A DNA stretch of 64,000 nucleotides, from positions 248,001 to 312,000 of the forward strand of contig NZ_JANTYS010000004.1 in the NCBI RefSeq assembly GCF_024808255.1, written 5' to 3'. Each line of letters begins with the position of its first letter. The stretch's first letter is position 1. Under the pieces are notes generated by a model. It was given only the letters and a program-made list of their open reading frames with translations. It ran no database searches and had not been told where the DNA came from. The position numbers and the translations under genes were made by a program. Shown here piece after piece: positions 51,922-60,626 of this stretch. The stretch comes from Mucilaginibacter dorajii (GTDB taxonomy: Bacteria; Bacteroidota; Bacteroidia; Sphingobacteriales; Sphingobacteriaceae).

Positions 51922-53379
51922 ATGAAGAAACTTTCGTTTTTTGTAATAGCATTATTTTTTTATTCAACTTTGATTGCCCAGGAAAAAGAAGTTCATGTTA
52001 GTTTAGAAACACAGGGTATTGTTACTACAAATGACGCTGTCCCATTTTGGCTAAGGTCAAATCAATATGGCAGCGTGCCTCTCCCGGGTGGGTCTGGCAG
52101 CCTGATTGCCCGCATTCGCAAAGATTATGATACCACTAAAACATTTAGTTGGGCTGCCTCCTTTGAGGGGCGAGGGAATTTAGGCCGAACGGGGCAGTTT
52201 ATTTTAGTTGAGGGGCTGGTAAAAGCACGGGCCGGAATTTTTGAATTAAAAGCCGGGCGATCAAAGGATGTTGTTGGTCTTGCCGATTCTACGCTGTCGT
52301 CAGGGTCGTTTGCTGTTTCGGGTAATGCCTTGGGTGTACCCAAAATAGGTATTGGTATTCCTGATTATTATAGTATACCGGTTTGGGGTAAATTATTTGC
52401 AGTTAAAGCCGGCTTGTACAATGGTTACCTGGGGAATGTAGACGCAGTTTATAAAAACAAACCAATCAATTTTAATAGCTATTATCTTGAAAACTACTTT
52501 TATTTTAGAATTGGAAAACCTGCCTGGCGTTTTAAAATTGATGTGGGTTACAATCATGAAGTTCAATGGGGGGCAGAAAAACAAGCTTATTCCACATTTT
52601 TTAATTTAAACTCAATTGATGCTTATTGGTACGTATTAACAGGCAAGGCATATAGGGGAGGATCTAAAGTTGGTAATCATTTAGGGTCAGTTGATATAGG
52701 GGCTGAATATAGATTTGATAGTTTCAATCTATCTTTATATAGGCAAAATCTTTATGATATAGGTGCTTTAAGTCATTTAGCTAATATTGCCGATGGTTTA
52801 AACGGTATCACTATCGCTAATACTCTTCCAAACTCTGGCTCTTTTCATTGGAAAAAGTTTTTATTTGAACTTTTATATACAGCTAATCAAGCAGGGGGCT
52901 TAGGCTCTAAACGCACAAGTTCCGGTGCCGAAAACTATTATAATAATGATGTTTATACTGAGGGGTGGGCTTATAATAATATAGGCCTGGGCACGCCATT
53001 TATTACCAGTAGAAATGATGCAAGGGGCGATTTAGCTCGGGCTTCCAATCAATTTTTTATAAATAACCGCGTTTTGGCTTTACACACAGCGGCTCAATTC
53101 TATATGTTTAACTGGTTGTATACTTATAAATTGTCCTATTCACAAAATCAGGGCACTTTCGCAACCGGCACAGAATTGTATCGCGGGGTTGACGGGGCGA
53201 TAAGAACACCAGGTAAATATGGCACCTTTAAAAAGGTTCATCAATATTCTGGTTATATTGAAGGGCTGAGGCCATTAAAAAATGGATATAATGTGGGCTA
53301 TAATATAGGCTATGATCGTGGCGGCCTGCTTTACAATTCGTTTGGTATCATTTTAAAGGCATCAAAAACCTTTTTATAG
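51922..53379 (+). CDS. Wzi-family capsule assembly outer-membrane protein
   Basis: The 485-residue protein has a signal peptide (MKKLSFFVIALFFYSTLIAQ), then FWLRSNQYGSVPLPGG, GLVKARAGIFELKAGRSKDV and PDYYSIPVWGKLFAVKAGLY, all typical of Bacteroidota members of the capsule assembly Wzi family, and a barrel running to the C-terminus. Wzi anchors exported capsular polysaccharide on the cell surface. Local codons are AT-rich compared with the housekeeping genes. No capsule biosynthesis genes are adjacent; manA at 59.4 kb supplies a sugar precursor only generally. Confidence 0.85.
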   Translation: MKKLSFFVIALFFYSTLIAQEKEVHVSLETQGIVTTNDAVPFWLRSNQYGSVPLPGGSGSLIARIRKDYDTTKTFSWAASFEGRGNLGRTGQFILVEGLVKARAGIFELKAGRSKDVVGLADSTLSSGSFAVSGNALGVPKIGIGIPDYYSIPVWGKLFAVKAGLYNGYLGNVDAVYKNKPINFNSYYLENYFYFRIGKPAWRFKIDVGYNHEVQWGAEKQAYSTFFNLNSIDAYWYVLTGKAYRGGSKVGNHLGSVDIGAEYRFDSFNLSLYRQNLYDIGALSHLANIADGLNGITIANTLPNSGSFHWKKFLFELLYTANQAGGLGSKRTSSGAENYYNNDVYTEGWAYNNIGLGTPFITSRNDARGDLARASNQFFINNRVLALHTAAQFYMFNWLYTYKLSYSQNQGTFATGTELYRGVDGAIRTPGKYGTFKKVHQYSGYIEGLRPLKNGYNVGYNIGYDRGGLLYNSFGIILKASKTFL

Positions 53380-53458
53380 AAAAGATGCAGTATTTGAAAT
53401 ACATGTAATGGGCAAACATAAACGTAAATTGGCAGCAACTTATTTAAAATAATCAACT

Positions 53459-53695
53459 ATGAATTTTATCAAGAGTTTGAACGGTAATGCCGCCGAGCAG
53501 GATTTTGCCAGGGTAGTGCTGCTATCTCCGCGCGAAGACGATGATATTGAAGGCGATTGGGAGGACGAGGACGATGAAGATTTCGATGACCAGCTTGATG
53601 CCGAGGACGATCTGCATGAAATACAGGCAGGCGACGACATCGGCGAGCCCGACCCGGAAGATGATGACCACCTGCCGGATGACGACCTTCAATAA
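53459..53695 (+). CDS. Highly acidic small protein upstream of dnaX
   Basis: The 78-residue product starts with an ordinary basic-neutral segment (MNFIKSLNGNAAEQDFARVV) and then is almost wholly Asp/Glu (DDDIEGDWEDEDDEDFDDQL). No signal peptide or fold is visible, and it is probably disordered. Its stop lies 73 bases before the dnaX start. Very acidic small proteins of this sort can mimic DNA or bind basic proteins; that is inference. A second acidic protein is encoded directly beyond dnaX on the other strand. Confidence 0.65.
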   Translation: MNFIKSLNGNAAEQDFARVVLLSPREDDDIEGDWEDEDDEDFDDQLDAEDDLHEIQAGDDIGEPDPEDDDHLPDDDLQ

Positions 53696-53768
53696 TGTTG
53701 GTAATTTTATATTAACAATAGCCCGCTTGCCGTTTTAACATAAGGCATTTTCTTGTTAACTTCGTGCT

Positions 53769-55586
53769 GTGGATAATTTCATTGTTTCGGCCCGTAAGTA
53801 TCGCCCGGCTACTTTTGAAACGGTTGTTGGTCAGCAACATATAACCAACACGCTCAAAAACGCCATTAAAAATAACCAGCTGGCGCAGGCATTTTTGTTC
53901 TGTGGTCCGCGGGGTGTGGGCAAAACTACCTGTGCGCGCATCCTTGCAAAAACCATTAACTGCACCAATTTGCAACCCAATGGCGAAGCCTGTGGCGAAT
54001 GCCCAAGCTGTAAAGCCTTTGAAAATGGTAATTCTTTTAATGTTCATGAACTTGATGCCGCGTCAAATAACTCGGTTGATGATATTCGTAGTTTAATTGA
54101 ACAGGTACGTATACCACCTCAGGCAGCCCGTTACAAGGTATACATTATTGATGAGGTGCACATGCTATCACAGGCGGCTTTTAATGCCTTCCTTAAAACG
54201 CTGGAAGAGCCACCTCATTACGCTATTTTTATATTAGCCACAACAGAGAAACACAAGATACTTCCAACAATATTATCCCGTTGCCAGATTTTTGATTTTA
54301 ACCGGATTAAGGTTGATGATATGGCCGCTCATCTGGCATCTATAGCAGGTAAAGAAAGCATCAGCTATGAACCCGATGGATTGCATATCATTGCTCAAAA
54401 GGCCGATGGCGGTTTAAGAGATGCGTTATCGATGTTTGATCAGATCGTTAGTTTCTCTGGCGGCAAGGTTACTTACCGATCTGTTATTGATAACCTTAAC
54501 ATACTTGATTACGATTACTATTTTAACATAACCGAAAGTTTGCTTAAAGAAGATACAGCTAAAGTATTGCTGTTTTTTGATGAGATCCTTTCACGCGGAT
54601 TTGATGGTGCACATTTTATAGCCGGTTTAAGTGAACACTTCCGTAACCTGCTGGTAAGTAAAGATCAATCTACTTTAAAATTGCTGGAAGTAAGCGAGGG
54701 TATTAAAAGCAAATATCTTCAGCAATCGCAGGCCGGTTCTGTATCGTTCCTGTTATCCGCTATGAATATTGCCAATCAGTGCGATATAAGCTATAAGCTA
54801 AGTAAAAACCAACGCTTGCAGGTTGAACTCGCTCTACTCAAAATGTGCCACCTGCCTTCGGCCTTTAATATGGCCATAACGCCGCTCAATGGAACGTCCA
54901 CTAACGAAGGGCCATTAAAAAAAAAACCTGATACCCCAGCAATAGCACCCGTAAGTAGTGATAATTCGGTAGTTGAAACAAGGGTTTTGAGTGATGCTCA
55001 GCCGGTTTATAATAAAACCACCCCCATTGCCAACGGGCAACCGGCCACGCCGGTGCAATCTGTTCCGGTTAAAGAAGCGCAACCAAGTCCTGTGGTAACC
55101 CCAAGGCCACCAGTGTTAATGCCTCGCAGTTCAACTTTAACCCCATCTTTAACCGATATAGCTAAAACCGAGGAAGAAATACTTGAGGAAGAAGATCCAT
55201 ATTTAAAAGGTGAGGCCCGACAGGATTTTACCATGGACGACTTTTTAAAGCATTGGAGCGATTTTGCAGCCAAGGTTAAGGCAGATGGCAAAAAGAACCT
55301 GGTTACCATATTTACATCCAATGCACCCCGGATGATAAGACCTTATGAATTTGAGGTTGTAGTGGGTAATATGGTACAGGAAAACTTATTTAAGGAGGAA
55401 CGGCCTGAAATGCACAACTTTTTGAGAAGTAAACTCAATAATTTTAGCATAGAAGTACATGCACGTGTAGATGAGCAAAAAGTGGTACGTAAACCATATA
55501 CAGCTATAGAGAAATTTCAATACATGGCTAATCGCCATCCAGACCTGATGGATTTACGTAATCGCTTTAATCTTGATTTTGATTAA
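53769..55586 (+). CDS. dnaX: DNA polymerase III subunits gamma and tau
   Basis: The 605-residue clamp-loader ATPase begins with GTG (53769-53771). It has the start DNFIVSARKYRPATFETVVG, a Walker A loop GPRGVGKTT (46-54), zinc cysteines C65, C75, C78 and C81, a Walker B DEVH (128-131) and sensor segment LATTEKHKILPTILSRCQIF. A proline/threonine-rich linker (about 385-470) precedes the C-terminal tau-like domain. No other initiation codon gives the complete domain. The protein loads the sliding clamp and binds the polymerase core. Confidence 0.95.
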   Translation: MDNFIVSARKYRPATFETVVGQQHITNTLKNAIKNNQLAQAFLFCGPRGVGKTTCARILAKTINCTNLQPNGEACGECPSCKAFENGNSFNVHELDAASNNSVDDIRSLIEQVRIPPQAARYKVYIIDEVHMLSQAAFNAFLKTLEEPPHYAIFILATTEKHKILPTILSRCQIFDFNRIKVDDMAAHLASIAGKESISYEPDGLHIIAQKADGGLRDALSMFDQIVSFSGGKVTYRSVIDNLNILDYDYYFNITESLLKEDTAKVLLFFDEILSRGFDGAHFIAGLSEHFRNLLVSKDQSTLKLLEVSEGIKSKYLQQSQAGSVSFLLSAMNIANQCDISYKLSKNQRLQVELALLKMCHLPSAFNMAITPLNGTSTNEGPLKKKPDTPAIAPVSSDNSVVETRVLSDAQPVYNKTTPIANGQPATPVQSVPVKEAQPSPVVTPRPPVLMPRSSTLTPSLTDIAKTEEEILEEEDPYLKGEARQDFTMDDFLKHWSDFAAKVKADGKKNLVTIFTSNAPRMIRPYEFEVVVGNMVQENLFKEERPEMHNFLRSKLNNFSIEVHARVDEQKVVRKPYTAIEKFQYMANRHPDLMDLRNRFNLDFD

Positions 55587-55641
55587 TAGCGAGCGGTGAG
55601 TGCCCGAATTTTCGACTCATAATTGATCTCCCACTACTCCC

Positions 55642-56079
55642 TTATATATTCTTGGGATATCCTTCTTCATCAAGGTCATCGCGGTCATCTTCGGGTGTAT
55701 GCGCCAGTGCAGCGTCTGCAGGGTCAACTTCAACAATATCGCCATCATCCACGTGCATGCCAAGTTCATCAACATCTGTTTCTATTGACCTTTTGCTGCT
55801 ATATTCACCATCGGCGGCGTCATATGGGTTAGCCTCATCGTAAGTGGAGTTCATATCCTCGCCGTTTTTAACTGAGGTTTTATAGGGATCGGGATGATCA
55901 TAATCCGGATCGTCGCTTTTTACGTCATACTCAAAGCTGTCGTCGTCGGCATTATAATTAAGATCTTCCTTGTCAATTGTTTCGCCTAATTCATCTTTTA
56001 ATGTCCTGTCGCGGTCATTAGTATCGTCTGTTAAAGCGTCATCGTCGTCATAGTCGGGGTTAATGTTCTGGTTGCTCAT
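55642..56079 (-). CDS. Highly acidic protein of unknown function
   Basis: The 145-residue product is strongly acidic and low-complexity: DYDDDDALTDDTNDRDRTLK, KEDLNYNADDDSFEYDVKSD, DPADAALAHTPEDDRDDLDE. No signal peptide or known domain appears and the chain is probably disordered. It converges with dnaX, its stop lying 55 bases beyond the dnaX stop. With the acidic protein upstream of dnaX it makes a pair bracketing that gene. The reading frame is supported by the regular codon use and by its full length between start and stop. Confidence 0.6.
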   Translation of the reverse strand: MSNQNINPDYDDDDALTDDTNDRDRTLKDELGETIDKEDLNYNADDDSFEYDVKSDDPDYDHPDPYKTSVKNGEDMNSTYDEANPYDAADGEYSSKRSIETDVDELGMHVDDGDIVEVDPADAALAHTPEDDRDDLDEEGYPKNI

Positions 56080-56162
56080 AGGTTTTGTATTTTATATTAA
56101 ATATACAGTAAAAACCCTGCCAAAAAATCAATAGCCACCAATAAAAATGCGATGGAGGGAAA

Positions 56163-56867
56163 TTAGTAATGAATCTGTTTACGGTATGATGTTACGCCGC
56201 CAATAGCAAATTTTACGCCAATAGTAAATTGTGCGTAAGCATCATTATTGCTTGCTGCTGTTTTATATCCGTCAAGTTCATCGCCAAATATGTAATTATA
56301 TTGGTAGCCTATATCTATTTTAACACTGGGTTGGTTAAAATCATTATATATTTTAAATTCATACCCTAACCTTAACGGTAAAAACGGAGTTTGTGCGTTG
56401 TTATCACCTGTAGCATAAGTAGGATCGCGTTTATCAAGGCTTTTATAAACAATATGATTTACAACATAGCCAATACCGCCAGACACATATAGATTTTTCA
56501 CCGCGTTTAAAAACGGGCTGCTTGAGTAGTCCACAAGTTCACCCGCCTGTAACTGGCCCCTGAATAAAAAAGATGTAAAATGGTTTTCAAATTTTCTGCC
56601 CGATGATGATGCAAGGGTGCCACCCTCAAGGCGACCAACTTGTAATTCAAACACGTAGTTAACAAACGGACTCTGGTTATAGTTAAAGTTAAAATGAACA
56701 GATGGTGTAACCGTAAGCGTATTTACGTCGGCCATTGCGGCAACGTTAACTCCTACAGCTGTACCTACATCATACTGTGCATAATCATAGCCAATTTGAG
56801 CTTTAGCCCAAAATGAGGTTGTACACAAGAAGAATATGAACAGCGTTTTTGTTATGTTTTTTATCAT
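56163..56867 (-). CDS. Exported outer-membrane barrel-like protein
   Basis: The 234-residue protein has a signal peptide (NITKTLFIFFLCTTSFWAKA) and amphipathic strands (FVNYVFELQVGRLEGGTLAS; HFTSFLFRGQLQAGE; QTPFLPLRLGYEFKIY; YAQFTIGVKFAIGGV) consistent with a small outer-membrane barrel. No named family is recognised. It is transcribed divergently from icd, with 211 bases between their starts. Its role is unknown. Confidence 0.7.
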   Translation of the reverse strand: MIKNITKTLFIFFLCTTSFWAKAQIGYDYAQYDVGTAVGVNVAAMADVNTLTVTPSVHFNFNYNQSPFVNYVFELQVGRLEGGTLASSSGRKFENHFTSFLFRGQLQAGELVDYSSSPFLNAVKNLYVSGGIGYVVNHIVYKSLDKRDPTYATGDNNAQTPFLPLRLGYEFKIYNDFNQPSVKIDIGYQYNYIFGDELDGYKTAASNNDAYAQFTIGVKFAIGGVTSYRKQIHY

Positions 56868-57039
56868 AATATAAGCAACAGTTACCTGGGGTTAAGGTAC
56901 TGTTTGGGTTACTAACGTTTAATTTTATAAAAATAGCATCAAAGTTTATAAAAACAATAAACTGTAGCAATAAATCGTCACTAAAAGGCAATCAATTAAT
57001 TTCGTGAACTATTTCAGTAGATTGATAAAGTCAAATTAA

Positions 57040-57047
57040 TATATTTG
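57040..57047 (+). promoter_or_regulatory. icd promoter element
   Basis: TATATTTG matches TAnnTTTG and stands 31 bases before the icd start codon. An ATTG at 57021-57024 is the only -33 candidate and is closer than usual. Confidence 0.5.
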
Positions 57048-57078
57048 AGGCCATTTAAATACAAAAGTAACCTTAGAT

Positions 57079-58308
57079 ATGTCAAAAATTAAAGTAGAAA
57101 ATCCGGTAGTTGAACTGGATGGCGACGAGATGACCCGTATCATCTGGAAATTCATCAAGGATAAATTGATTGTTCCTTACCTTGATCTTGATATCAAGTA
57201 CTATGATCTTGGTATCGAGTATCGTGATGAAACAAACGACCAGGTAACTGTTGATGCCGCAAATGCTATTTTAAAATATGGTGTAGGTATTAAATGTGCC
57301 ACCATTACCCCCGATGAACAACGTGTAGAAGAGTTTGGCCTAAAACAAATGTGGCGCTCGCCAAACGGAACTATCCGTAATATTTTGGATGGTACTGTTT
57401 TTCGTGAGCCTATTGTTATGGCTAATGTGCCTCGTTTGGTTCCAAACTGGACAGCTCCAATCTGCATTGGCCGTCACGCTTTTGGCGATCAATACCGCGC
57501 TACAGATTTTGTTACCAAAGGAAAAGGTAAATTAACTATTACCTTCACTCCAGAGGATGGCGGCGCCGAGCAATCATTTGAAGTGTTTAATTTTAAAGGT
57601 GATGGCGTTGCATTAGCCATGTATAACACCGATGAATCTATCAAAGGGTTTGCGCATGCGTGCTTTAACCAGGCTTTAATGAAAGGCTGGCCTTTGTATT
57701 TATCAACCAAAAACACCATCCTTAAAAAATACGACGGCCGTTTTAAAGATATTTTTGAAGAGATCTATCAAAACGATTACAAACAAAAATTTGCCGATGC
57801 CGGTATTACTTATGAGCACCGCTTAATTGATGACATGGTTGCGTCTGCCCTGAAATGGAACGGTAACTTTGTATGGGCTTGTAAAAACTATGATGGCGAC
57901 GTACAATCAGATACTGTTGCACAAGGCTTTGGTTCATTAGGTTTAATGACCTCAACTTTGGTTACACCGGATGGTACCGTAATGGAAGCTGAAGCAGCGC
58001 ACGGTACAGTAACCCGCCACTACCGCGAGCACCAGGCTGGTAAACCAACATCAACTAACCCAATCGCGTCTATCTTTGCATGGACAAGGGGGTTAGAGTT
58101 CCGTGGTATCCTGGATAACAACCAGGAGCTGATCAATTTCTGCAAAGCTCTGGAAGAGGTTTGTATAGAAACGGTAGAAAGTGGTAAAATGACCAAAGAT
58201 TTGGCTATCACCATTAAACCAAAAGTAGAGCACGGTACAGATTACTTATATACCGAAGAGTTTTTAGCGGCTATCGACGAAAACTTAAAAGTTAAATTGG
58301 GTAAGTAA
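57079..58308 (+). CDS. icd: NADP-dependent isocitrate dehydrogenase, homodimeric eukaryote-like type
   Basis: This 409-residue enzyme converts isocitrate to 2-oxoglutarate and CO2 in the TCA cycle and yields NADPH. It opens [20 protein letters not shown] and contains [40 protein letters not shown] and, near the C-terminus, [20 protein letters not shown], all of the type II (mitochondrial-like) class. Length fits this class and is shorter than monomeric Idh. It is transcribed alone from a TAnnTTTG promoter and ends in a strong terminator. Confidence 0.96.
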   Translation: MSKIKVENPVVELDGDEMTRIIWKFIKDKLIVPYLDLDIKYYDLGIEYRDETNDQVTVDAANAILKYGVGIKCATITPDEQRVEEFGLKQMWRSPNGTIRNILDGTVFREPIVMANVPRLVPNWTAPICIGRHAFGDQYRATDFVTKGKGKLTITFTPEDGGAEQSFEVFNFKGDGVALAMYNTDESIKGFAHACFNQALMKGWPLYLSTKNTILKKYDGRFKDIFEEIYQNDYKQKFADAGITYEHRLIDDMVASALKWNGNFVWACKNYDGDVQSDTVAQGFGSLGLMTSTLVTPDGTVMEAEAAHGTVTRHYREHQAGKPTSTNPIASIFAWTRGLEFRGILDNNQELINFCKALEEVCIETVESGKMTKDLAITIKPKVEHGTDYLYTEEFLAAIDENLKVKLGK

Positions 58309-58326
58309 TTATTGCCTAATCAAGTT

Positions 58327-58358
58327 AAAAAAGTCTGCGATCATCGCAGACTTTTTTT
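58327..58358 (+). terminator. icd terminator
   Basis: GTCTGCGA pairs perfectly with TCGCAGAC around a three-base loop, preceded by six A and followed by seven T, 19 bases after the icd stop codon. Confidence 0.93.
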
Positions 58359-58391
58359 GTAAGTACTATTTAAACCTATTCACAATCAACT

Positions 58392-59342
58392 ATGCCTGTA
58401 TATTCAAATACTAGTGGAAAACTAAAGAAATTAAATTTATTACCTCTTGATAAAGAAAAGGCCTTACAGAAGTTAGTTGAAGAAAACTTGTTGGAAGTTT
58501 TGGATATGAGATTCTTAGTTTCAGAATATCCAACGACACACGGTGGGCGAATTGATACTTTAGCAATAGATTCCGATGGCGCACCTGTTATTATAGAGTA
58601 TAAGCGTAGTAGAAATGATAATGTTATTAATCAAGCGCTTTCATATCTTAAATGGCTTAAAGCGCAAAAAGTTGAATTTTTCGAGAGATTAGTTATGAAG
58701 AAATTGGGTGCTGAAAATCTTCCTAAAATAGATTGGAATAATCCTCGTATAGTTTGCATTGCAGAGAGTTATAGTAAGTTTGACATTGATACACTGGAAG
58801 TCATCCCACTAAGGTTGGAGCTCTACAAATTTCATTATTATGAAAATGACCTATTTGTTTTAGATAAAGTGAATGGTGAAGATGAAAAGCTGGGTGCAGC
58901 TCAAAACTTTGCTTCGGAAAAAGTAATCATTAAAACTAAAGAGCAAATTATTCCGGCACATTCAAAGGCAATAGATGCCGATACTGAAATTATATTAAAG
59001 AGCAATTTAGAAAATCAATTAAAAAAAGGCCAGCAATTCGTTCAAGACCTCTATAGACAACTTGAGAGTAAAATCTTTGAATTGGATGAAAATATTTATC
59101 GGAAAAATAATCCGCAAAATATAGGATTTAGAATTTCTAAAGCATTCGCTGAAGTCCATATCAGAAAAGATCACATTCTAATTTACCTGAGGCCTGTAGT
59201 TTATGATGATCCTGATAATAAGGTTTTTAAAGTTCCTGATACACATGGGTGGGCTTTGAGTAGAGGGGTACGTATTAAAAATGAAGAAGAACTTCATTAT
59301 ATTATGCCTTTAATAGAAATGTCTTACAATGATATTCTGTAA
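58392..59342 (+). CDS. PD-(D/E)XK nuclease-like protein with DUF5655 domain
   Basis: The 316-residue soluble protein has an N-terminal nuclease-like domain: GGRIDTLAIDSDGAPVIIEYKRS places D55, E69 and K71 in the PD-(D/E)XK arrangement, and E30/E31 precede it as in NucS-type (DUF91) enzymes. Residues about 195-312 match DUF5655 (QLKKGQQFVQDLYRQLESKI, then GFRISKAFAEVHIRKDHILI). The family is widespread and scattered in bacteria and thought to act on DNA, but activity is unproven. It is a single gene between icd and manA, AT-rich relative to both, which suggests it moved in as a unit. Confidence 0.85.
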   Translation: MPVYSNTSGKLKKLNLLPLDKEKALQKLVEENLLEVLDMRFLVSEYPTTHGGRIDTLAIDSDGAPVIIEYKRSRNDNVINQALSYLKWLKAQKVEFFERLVMKKLGAENLPKIDWNNPRIVCIAESYSKFDIDTLEVIPLRLELYKFHYYENDLFVLDKVNGEDEKLGAAQNFASEKVIIKTKEQIIPAHSKAIDADTEIILKSNLENQLKKGQQFVQDLYRQLESKIFELDENIYRKNNPQNIGFRISKAFAEVHIRKDHILIYLRPVVYDDPDNKVFKVPDTHGWALSRGVRIKNEEELHYIMPLIEMSYNDIL

Positions 59343-59400
59343 GCGGAGTAAATGATTTTACCTTTTCTTATTTAACTTAGCATTTTAAAAAACAACTATC

Positions 59401-60381
59401 ATGTCGGCATTATATCCATTAAAATTTAAAACCATATTTAAAGATAAAATTTGGGGTGGTCAAAAGATCAACACCTATTTACATAAAGATTTTGGAACCC
59501 TGCCAAACTGCGGTGAAACCTGGGAGCTTTCGGGTGTAAAATCTGATGTTTCGGTGGTAAACGGCGGCGCGCTGGATGGCGAATCATTAGCCGATCTGTT
59601 GGAGCAATACAAAGACGAATTGGTGGGTAAAAAGGTGTATGATCATTTTGGGAATATATTTCCTTTGCTCATCAAGTTTATTGATGCCAATGATGACCTA
59701 TCGGTACAGGTACACCCCAATGATGAACTGGCCAAAAAACGCCACAACTCTTTTGGTAAAACCGAAATGTGGTACGTTATAGAAGCAGATCCTGGATCGA
59801 CATTAATTGCTGGTTTTAAACAGGAAATGACCGAGGAGAAGTATGTAAATGCTTTAAACAGCGGCCACATCATGGATATCCTTAACAAAGAAAATGTTAC
59901 CGCGGGCGATGTTTTCTTTTTACCTGCCGGGCGGGTACATACCATAGGTAAAGGCTTACTGATTGCCGAAATTCAGCAAACATCAGATATTACCTACCGT
60001 ATTTATGATTTTGACAGGGTTGATGATAAAGGAAATAAACGCGAGCTGCATACACAGGAAGCATTAGCCGCAATTGACTATAAACACTATCCGGAATATA
60101 AAACCCTATATCAGCCCGAAAAAGACGAAACCGTTCATTTAGTTAGCTGCCCTTACTTTACCACCAACATACTTGATTTTGATAAGAGCACATCAAAAGA
60201 TTACTCGGCACTTGATTCCTTTGTGGTGCATGTATGTGTTGATGGTGCTTACAACGTAACTTATAACGGTGAAACGTATCCTGTTAAAATGGGGGAATGT
60301 ATTTTATTGCCAAAAAATATTGATAAAATTGAGTTGGAAACCACTACCAGCTTTAAAATTTTGGAAAGCTATATTGAATAA
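59401..60381 (+). CDS. manA: Mannose-6-phosphate isomerase, class I
   Basis: This 326-residue zinc enzyme interconverts mannose 6-phosphate and fructose 6-phosphate, feeding GDP-mannose for polysaccharide and glycoprotein synthesis. The start LYPLKFKTIFKDKIWGGQKI is typical; LSVQVHPNDELAKKRHNSFG with KTEMWYVIEA supplies the zinc ligands; FLPAGRVHTIGKGLLIAEIQ and SDITYRIYDFDRVDDKG complete the active-site set. Length fits the compact Gram-positive/Bacteroidota form. It stands alone and is followed by a perfect hairpin terminator. Confidence 0.94.
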   Translation: MSALYPLKFKTIFKDKIWGGQKINTYLHKDFGTLPNCGETWELSGVKSDVSVVNGGALDGESLADLLEQYKDELVGKKVYDHFGNIFPLLIKFIDANDDLSVQVHPNDELAKKRHNSFGKTEMWYVIEADPGSTLIAGFKQEMTEEKYVNALNSGHIMDILNKENVTAGDVFFLPAGRVHTIGKGLLIAEIQQTSDITYRIYDFDRVDDKGNKRELHTQEALAAIDYKHYPEYKTLYQPEKDETVHLVSCPYFTTNILDFDKSTSKDYSALDSFVVHVCVDGAYNVTYNGETYPVKMGECILLPKNIDKIELETTTSFKILESYIE

Positions 60382-60390
60382 AGCCTAAGG

Positions 60391-60433
60391 TTGCAGATAT
60401 GGGTACACGTAAATACCCATATCTGCAATTTTA
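60391..60433 (+). terminator. manA terminator
   Basis: TTGCAGATATGGGTA (60391-60405) pairs perfectly with 60414-60428 around an eight-base loop, followed by TTTTA, ten bases after the manA stop codon. Confidence 0.85.
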
Positions 60434-60626
60434 TGCCTGAAATTTTTAATAAATAAATATTTTAACATTGTAGCTTATTTTAAGCTTAATTGAAAAATCA
60501 TACGTGCATAAATTGTGATTATTTTGCCCAGTTGTGATTTTATTTCCGCAAAGGTGGTGTAAACTCCCCCTGTTGTTACCGGGGGCAAGTGCTGAAAGGA
60601 AACTCTTAATCTGCTATTGATTATTA

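Noticed and set aside
53440..53640. Serine-rich frame opposite the acidic gene at 53459
   Set aside because: It is the antisense reading of Asp/Glu codons and gives poly-serine; the acidic frame has the better start and flanks. The same holds for the frame at 55652-55843 opposite the second acidic gene.
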